64,000 nucleotides of DNA from DASWJZ01 sp963739005 (GTDB lineage: Bacteria; Pseudomonadota; Alphaproteobacteria; Rhizobiales; Afifellaceae), in contig CAVTYQ010000001.1 in NCBI GenBank assembly GCA_963739005.1, positions 124,001 through 188,000 on the forward strand, given 5' to 3'. A model generated the notes under the pieces. That model was not told the DNA's origin, did not search any database, and was given only the letters and a program-made list of their open reading frames with translations. A program made the position numbers and the translations under genes. Positions 59,476-64,000 of this stretch are shown here, piece by piece. The stretch's first letter is position 1. The number at the start of each line of letters is the position of its first letter.

Positions 59476-60555
59476 ATGGCAAGCGTATCCATCCGCAAGC
59501 TTGGGGTCGCCTTCGGCAGCCTCACGGTCTTGCGTGACCTCGACCTCGAGGTAGCGGCCGGGGAATTCATCGTCCTCCTCGGTGCTTCGGGTTGCGGCAA
59601 GTCCACGCTGCTGAACGCCATCGCCGGGCTGCTCGATATCGAGGCGGGCCAGATCTGGATCGGCGACAAGAACGTCACCTGGGAAGAGCCGGCGAACCGC
59701 GGCATCGGCATGGTGTTCCAGTCCTACGCGCTCTATCCGCGCATGACGGCGGAGGGGAACCTCACCTTCGGGCTGAAGATCGCTCGCGTGCCGCGCGACG
59801 AGATCGCCCGGCGGGTGAAATTCGCCTCGGAGCTTCTGCAGATCGAGTCATTGCTCAAGCGTCGGCCGGCGCAGCTCTCCGGCGGGCAGCGGCAACGCGT
59901 CGCGATCGGGCGCGCGCTGGTGCGCGACGTCGATGTTTTTCTCTTCGACGAGCCGCTGTCGAACCTCGACGCCAAGCTTCGCACCGAGCTCCGCGTCGAG
60001 CTAAAGCGCCTGCATCAGCAGCTCGGCAATTCGACGATGATCTATGTCACGCACGACCAGGTCGAGGCGCTGACGCTCGCCGACCGCATCGCCGTGATGC
60101 ATGCCGGCGTAATCCAGCAGCTCGACACACCGAACACCATCTATCATCGCCCGGCCAACCGCTTCGTCGCCGGCTTCGTCGGATCGCCGACGATGAACTT
60201 TCGCACCGGCAAGATCGCGGATGCAGGCGGCCCCGTCTTTGATTCCGAAGGCGTGCGCTTGCCGCTGCACGGCTATCCCTGGCGGAACGGCTCGCTGCCG
60301 AAGGGGGAGATCGAGCTCGGCGTGCGGCCCGAGCACATCGTGGTCGGCGGCGGCGGGCCGCACAGTCACGAGGCCAAGGTCGAGCTGGTCGAGCCGATGG
60401 GCGCCGAGACGATCGTCTGGTGCCGCTTGGCCGGCCAGTCGGTTTCCGTCCGATTGGAGGGCGACAGTCCGATCAAGGCGGGGGAGAATTTGTCGCTCGC
60501 GTTCCCCATCGACAGGGTCAACGTCTTCGACGCAAAGACCGGGTTGCGTCTCTAA
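59476..60555 (+). CDS. Sugar ABC transporter, ATPase (MalK/UgpC type)
   Basis: A 359-aa ATPase. Walker A LLGASGCGKSTLLNAIAG, Q-loop GMVFQSYALYPRMTAEGNL, signature LSGGQRQRVAIGRALVRD, Walker B VFLFDEPLSNLDAKLRTELR, H-loop IYVTHDQVEALTLADRIAVM. The C-terminal TOBE domain (about 235-359; ELGVRPEHIVVGGGGPHSHE) may bind regulators. Complete, so the transporter set of four genes is whole. Confidence 0.95.
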   Translation: MASVSIRKLGVAFGSLTVLRDLDLEVAAGEFIVLLGASGCGKSTLLNAIAGLLDIEAGQIWIGDKNVTWEEPANRGIGMVFQSYALYPRMTAEGNLTFGLKIARVPRDEIARRVKFASELLQIESLLKRRPAQLSGGQRQRVAIGRALVRDVDVFLFDEPLSNLDAKLRTELRVELKRLHQQLGNSTMIYVTHDQVEALTLADRIAVMHAGVIQQLDTPNTIYHRPANRFVAGFVGSPTMNFRTGKIADAGGPVFDSEGVRLPLHGYPWRNGSLPKGEIELGVRPEHIVVGGGGPHSHEAKVELVEPMGAETIVWCRLAGQSVSVRLEGDSPIKAGENLSLAFPIDRVNVFDAKTGLRL

Positions 60556-60569
60556 CCAGGAGCATCTCC

Positions 60570-61322
60570 TTGAATACCGACCGCATTTCCTTCCAGCTCT
60601 ATTCGGCTCGGAAGTTCCCCCCGCTCGACAAGCAGCTCGCGGCGCTCGCGAAGCTCGGCTTTCGCAATGTCGAGCCCTACGGGGGGCTATTCGCGGAGCC
60701 GGAGACGCTTCGCGCCGGTCTGAAGAAGCACGGGCTCGGCGTCCCGACCGCGCATATCGGCATCGAGCGGCTGAGAAGCGACGTCGAGGCGGTCGCGAAG
60801 ATCGCCAAGGACTTCGGGGTCAAGGAGGTCATCGTTCCGGCCGTCCCGCAGGAGGAGCGGGCGCAAGGCGCCGCGGGATGGGACAAGCTCGGCAAGGAGC
60901 TCGGCGGCTATCAGAAAAAGCTTGCCGCGCAGGGAATCGAATTCGGCTGGCATAACCATAGCTTCGAGTTCGCGAAGCTCCCCGACGGGAGCTATCCGCT
61001 TGACCACATTTTCGCGGCGGCGCCCGGGCTTCTCTGGCAGGCCGACATCGGCTGGATCGAATGGGCAGGAGAGAGCGCCGCGGCGTGGATCGACAAGCAC
61101 AAGGACCGGGCGACGTCGCTGCACGTCAAGGATCTGGCGCCGAAGGGCGAGAACGCCGCCGAAGACGGCCAGGCGGATGTCGGCCACGGCGTGCTCGACT
61201 GGAAGAGGTTGATGCCGGCGATCAAGGCGCCGAGCGTCAAATACCTGGTGCTGGAGCATGACAATCCGAGCGACTACGAGCGCTTCGCGCGCCGGTCGTT
61301 TGAAACCGTATCCGCCTGGTAA
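60570..61322 (+). CDS. Sugar phosphate isomerase/epimerase (AP-endonuclease-2 TIM barrel)
   Basis: A 250-aa TIM-barrel protein. Seen: SFQLYSARKFPPLDKQLAAL, VPTAHIGIERLRSDVEAVAK, FGWHNHSFEFAKLPDGSYPL, LHVKDLAPKGENAAEDGQAD and KYLVLEHDNPSDYERFARRS, the usual metal-site strands. I use the TTG at 60570, eight bases after AGGAG; the longer frame would overlap the ATPase gene. Reaction is not determinable; in such clusters these proteins often act with Gfo/Idh oxidoreductases on oxidised sugars. Confidence 0.87.
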   Translation: MNTDRISFQLYSARKFPPLDKQLAALAKLGFRNVEPYGGLFAEPETLRAGLKKHGLGVPTAHIGIERLRSDVEAVAKIAKDFGVKEVIVPAVPQEERAQGAAGWDKLGKELGGYQKKLAAQGIEFGWHNHSFEFAKLPDGSYPLDHIFAAAPGLLWQADIGWIEWAGESAAAWIDKHKDRATSLHVKDLAPKGENAAEDGQADVGHGVLDWKRLMPAIKAPSVKYLVLEHDNPSDYERFARRSFETVSAW

Positions 61323-61332
61323 GGAGGCACGC

Positions 61333-62619
61333 TTGGACGAAATTGGCGTTGGAATTGTCGGCTGCGGCAATATCTCCACGATCTACGTGACCAACCTCCC
61401 GCATGCGCCGGGGGTGAAGGTCCGCGCGCTCGCCGACATGAAGGCCGAGGTGGCCGAGGCGCAGGGCAAGAGGTTTGGCATCGAGGCGATGCCGGTCGAC
61501 GCGCTGCTCGCACGCGACGACATCGACATCGTCGTGAACTTGACGATTCCGGCGGCGCATGGGGCCGTGTCGCTCGCGGCGCTCACTGGGGGCAAGCACG
61601 TCTTCTCCGAGAAGCCGCTTGCGATCGACGTCGATCTCGGTCGCAAAGTCGTGGCTGAGGCGGAGAAGCGTCACCTGATGGTCGGGTGTGCACCCGACAC
61701 CTTCCTTGGCGCCGGCGGACGGCTCTCCCGCAAGCTCCTCGACGACGGGGCGGTCGGCCGTATCCTCACCGGCACCGCCTACCTGATGTCGCACGGCATG
61801 GAGCACTGGCATCCGGACCCCGAGTTCTTCTTCAAGCAGGGCGGGGGACCGGTGCTCGATGTCGGCGTCTATTACATCACGGCGCTCGTCAATTTGCTCG
61901 GGCCGGTGGCGCGCGTGCACTCGATGACAAGCACCGGCTTCCCCGAACGGACCGTCACTTCGGAGGGACCGCGCAAGGGTTATCGGATCAAGGTTGAGAC
62001 GCCGACGACATGTTTGGCGCTGCTTGAGTTCGCCTCGGGCGCGCTCCTGACCTTCGCGGCGACCTGGGACGTCTGGAAACACAGCCACCCGCCGATCGAG
62101 CTTTACGGCACGGAGGGGACGCTCCGCGTGCCTGACCCGAATTTCTATGGCGGCGTGGTCGAGACCAGCACGCGGAACGGCGACTGGATGGCGCACGATT
62201 CGGAGAAGATGCCCCTCGGCCGGGCCAACTGGCCGGCCGATGCGCCGACCCGCGCGAACTACCGCGCGCTCGGCGTTGCCGACATGATCTCCGCGCACCG
62301 GAGCGGGCGCGCCTACCATGCGAGCGGCAAGCTCGCGCTCCATGTGCTCGAAGTGATGGAGGCGGTGGTGAACGGCGGCAGCTCGACGCTCGCGCCGGCG
62401 GAACGTCCCGCCGTCTTCACCGAGGGCGACGCAGCGGAGGTCTTCGCGCCTTCCGTTGCCGGGCCGCTGCCGGGGCGATCGCAGGCATGGAGCAGGAAGC
62501 GTCCGGCGAAGATAGCCGCCAACAAGGCGAAGAAGCCGGCGGCGAGGAAGCCGAAGCGGCCAGTCAAAGTGAAGCGCGCGGCAGCGAAGAAGGCGAAGCG
62601 CCCCGCCGCAAAGAAATGA
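61333..62619 (+). CDS. Gfo/Idh/MocA oxidoreductase with a Lys/Ala-rich tail
   Basis: A 428-aa NAD(P)-dependent sugar dehydrogenase. Rossmann motif VGIVGCGNISTIYVTNLPHA, then DIDIVVNLTIPAAHGAVSLA, GKHVFSEKPLAIDVDLGRKV (conserved EKP) and the C-terminal sheet with GPVLDVGVYYITALVNLLGP. The TTG at 61333 follows AAGGAGG. The last 42 residues (about 387-428) are a run of Lys, Ala, Pro and Arg (KAKKPAARKPKRPVKVKRAA) like histone-H1-type tails and unlike this family. The enzyme probably works with the isomerase just upstream. Confidence 0.9.
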   Translation: MDEIGVGIVGCGNISTIYVTNLPHAPGVKVRALADMKAEVAEAQGKRFGIEAMPVDALLARDDIDIVVNLTIPAAHGAVSLAALTGGKHVFSEKPLAIDVDLGRKVVAEAEKRHLMVGCAPDTFLGAGGRLSRKLLDDGAVGRILTGTAYLMSHGMEHWHPDPEFFFKQGGGPVLDVGVYYITALVNLLGPVARVHSMTSTGFPERTVTSEGPRKGYRIKVETPTTCLALLEFASGALLTFAATWDVWKHSHPPIELYGTEGTLRVPDPNFYGGVVETSTRNGDWMAHDSEKMPLGRANWPADAPTRANYRALGVADMISAHRSGRAYHASGKLALHVLEVMEAVVNGGSSTLAPAERPAVFTEGDAAEVFAPSVAGPLPGRSQAWSRKRPAKIAANKAKKPAARKPKRPVKVKRAAAKKAKRPAAKK

Positions 62620-62661
62620 GCGGCGAAGAAGGTCAGGCGCGGCCGCTAGGCTGAGCCTGCC

Positions 62662-63871
62662 TCACCAGCTCCACATCGTCCCGTCTTCGAGACGGGCGAC
62701 CGGCAGGTAGGCCGGGTCGTATTCGTATTTGGCGGCGAGCTTCTCGTCGATGTCGACGCCGTGGCCGGGGGTGTCGCCGGGATAGAGATAGCCGTCGCTG
62801 AACGAATAGGCGTGCGGGAAGACGGCGTCGGTCTCTTCGGTGTGGTGCATGTACTCCTGCACGCCGAAATTCGGCACCCAGAGATCGAAGTGCAGCGCCG
62901 CGCCCATGCAGACCGGCGAGAGATCGGTCGCGCCGTGGCAGCCTGTCCTGATCTGGTAGAGCTCGGCGAGCGCGGCGATCTTGCGGAGCTGCGTGATGCC
63001 GCCGGCGTGCACGACGGCGGTGCGGATATAGTCGCAGAGCTGATTCTGGATGATCTCGCGGCAGTCGTGGATGGAGTTGAACACCTCACCGATGGCGATC
63101 GGTGTGACGGTATGCTGGCGGATCAGCTTCAGCGCTTCCTGGTTCTCGGCCGGCGTCGGGTCCTCCAGCCAGAAGAGGCGATAGGGCTCAAGGCTCTTGC
63201 CGAGTCGCGCCGCTTCGATCGGCGTCAGCCGGTGATGCACGTCGTGGAGGAGATGGAAGCCGAAGCCGAACTTGTCGCGCACGGCGTCGAAGATCTTCGG
63301 CGCGAAGTCGAGATACTTCTCTGTCGACCAGATCGATTCCTCGGCGAGGCCCTTCACGGCCGGCTCGTAATAGAGCTTGCCGCGCGCGACGCCGTAGACA
63401 TCGTCGAGGCCGGGAATGCCGGATTGCGCGCGCACCGCCTTGTAACCGAGCTCGAGATACTGGCCGACGGCGTCGAGCGTCTCCGGGATGTCCTTGCCGT
63501 TGGCGTGGCCGTAGACCATGACGCCGGAGCGGCTCTTGCCGCCGAGAATCTCGATAAAGCGGCAGGCCGGCGAGCTTCGCCTTGATGTCCCAGAGCGCGG
63601 TGTCGACCGCGCCGACCGACGCCATCGTCACCGGGCCGCGCCGCCAATAGACGCCCTTGGCGAGGTAGTGCCAGATGTCCTCGATCTGGCGCGGGTCGCG
63701 ACCAATGAGGAGGGGCGCGACGTGATCCTTGAGATATGAGGCGACCGCGAGCTCGCGCCCGTTCAGCGTGGCGTCGCCGATGCCGTAAAGGCCTTCGTCG
63801 GTCACGATCTTGAGGGTGACGAAATTGCGGCCCGGGCAGGTGACGATGACCTTGGCTTCCGTGATCTTCAT
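62662..63871 (-). CDS. manD: D-mannonate dehydratase (ManD, enolase superfamily), frame broken once
   Basis: The enzyme removes water from D-mannonate to give 2-keto-3-deoxygluconate. MKITEAKVIVTCPGRNFVTL and WRRGPVTMASVGAVDTALWD are in the first frame; near 63546-63556 one extra base shifts to the frame with LLGGKSRSGVMVYGHANGKD. Metal and catalytic region: LLHDVHHRLTPIEAARLGKS, FWLEDPTPAENQEALKLIRQ and TPIAIGEVFNSIHDCREIIQ; later CHGATDLSPVCMGAALHFDL. Without the extra base it has 402 aa, the typical ManD length. AAGGAAG precedes the ATG. It converges with the sugar operon. Confidence 0.9.
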
Positions 63872-63880
63872 GACGCTTCC

Positions 63881-64000
63881 TTACGCACCCACTGTCTCCA
63901 CCGTCTGCGCCGCCGTCGTGGTTTCGATATCCTCGTGATCCTCGAAGAGATGCGGGAATTGCCGCTCGAGAACGGGAAGCGAGGTCAGTATCTCCGCAAG
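63881..64000 (-). CDS. 3' end of an unidentified gene upstream of manD
   Basis: The last 39 residues of a protein on the minus strand, running off the window and ending in TAA nine bases ahead of the manD ATG (so the two are in one operon). Sequence reads LAEILTSLPVLERQFPHLFE, then an acidic/Thr-rich end. Too short to identify; in mannonate operons this place often holds a fructuronate-reductase-type or other sugar-acid gene, which I cannot confirm. Confidence 0.6.
   Translation of the reverse strand, partial: LAEILTSLPVLERQFPHLFEDHEDIETTTAAQTVETVGA

Noticed and set aside
1..64000. CRISPR arrays and insertion sequences
   Set aside because: I found no regularly spaced repeats with unique spacers, no cas genes and no transposase-like proteins anywhere in the window.

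Overview
The window is high-GC chromosomal DNA of an alphaproteobacterium, most likely a member of the Hyphomicrobiales (Rhizobiales). The reasons are gene order and gene content: hppA, then omlA/bamE, the ubiquinol-cytochrome c chaperone, DUF177 (yceD), plsX, fabH, ihfA and a MerR gene; a feuN-feuP-feuQ-like PepSY/two-component set; perM-hdaA-ppk-ppx with rnd and aspS next to it; and an aminotransferase-hom-glpX-recJ run. I cannot name a genus from the sequence alone.

Layout. 1-9 kb: core genes for the proton-pumping pyrophosphatase, phospholipid and fatty-acid initiation, IHF and the FeuNPQ-like signalling cassette. 9.08-23.7 kb: an integrative element of about 14.6 kb inserted in the 3' end of a tRNA-Pro(GGG) gene. 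It is bounded by a perfect 49-bp direct repeat (9077-9125 and 23657-23705). It carries a tyrosine integrase, an AlpA-type HTH protein, a frame-broken primase/helicase with an iteron-like dyad directly behind it, a Fic toxin with a candidate antitoxin, an AlbA_2 (Schlafen-type) gene, a cupin, a methyltransferase and several small or membrane proteins of unknown role. No capsid, tail or conjugation genes are visible, so it looks like a satellite-like or decayed island. 23.8-30.7 kb: exopolysaccharide genes (polymerase/ligase, initiating sugar-phosphate transferase, export lipoprotein, chain-length regulator, polysaccharide deacetylase). 30.7-43.1 kb: housekeeping genes ctaA, purN-purM, pgsA-like, perM, hdaA, ppk, ppx, rnd and aspS. 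43.2-48.9 kb: two related periplasmic proteins of unknown function, phaC and a small lipoprotein. 49-54.6 kb: aminotransferase, hom, glpX, a small membrane protein, recJ and a DUF1127 gene. 55-64 kb: a LacI-regulated sugar ABC transport and catabolic cluster with a ManD-type mannonate dehydratase.

The islands of function connect as follows. The sugar cluster has a LacI repressor divergent from a binding-protein/permease/permease/ATPase operon with a dyad operator just downstream of the promoter, followed by a TIM-barrel isomerase and a Gfo/Idh oxidoreductase. The ManD gene converges on it and suggests uronate or mannonate-type substrates. The exopolysaccharide genes form a Wzy-type assembly set.

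An important caution: at least six reading-frame breaks (three in the island primase, one each in hom, recJ and manD) plus a likely seventh (10606-11383) all go in the same direction, each explained by one extra base. Removing that base gives proteins of normal family length. hom is normally needed for prototrophy and recJ is a conserved repair gene, so sequencing or assembly error is at least as likely as real decay.
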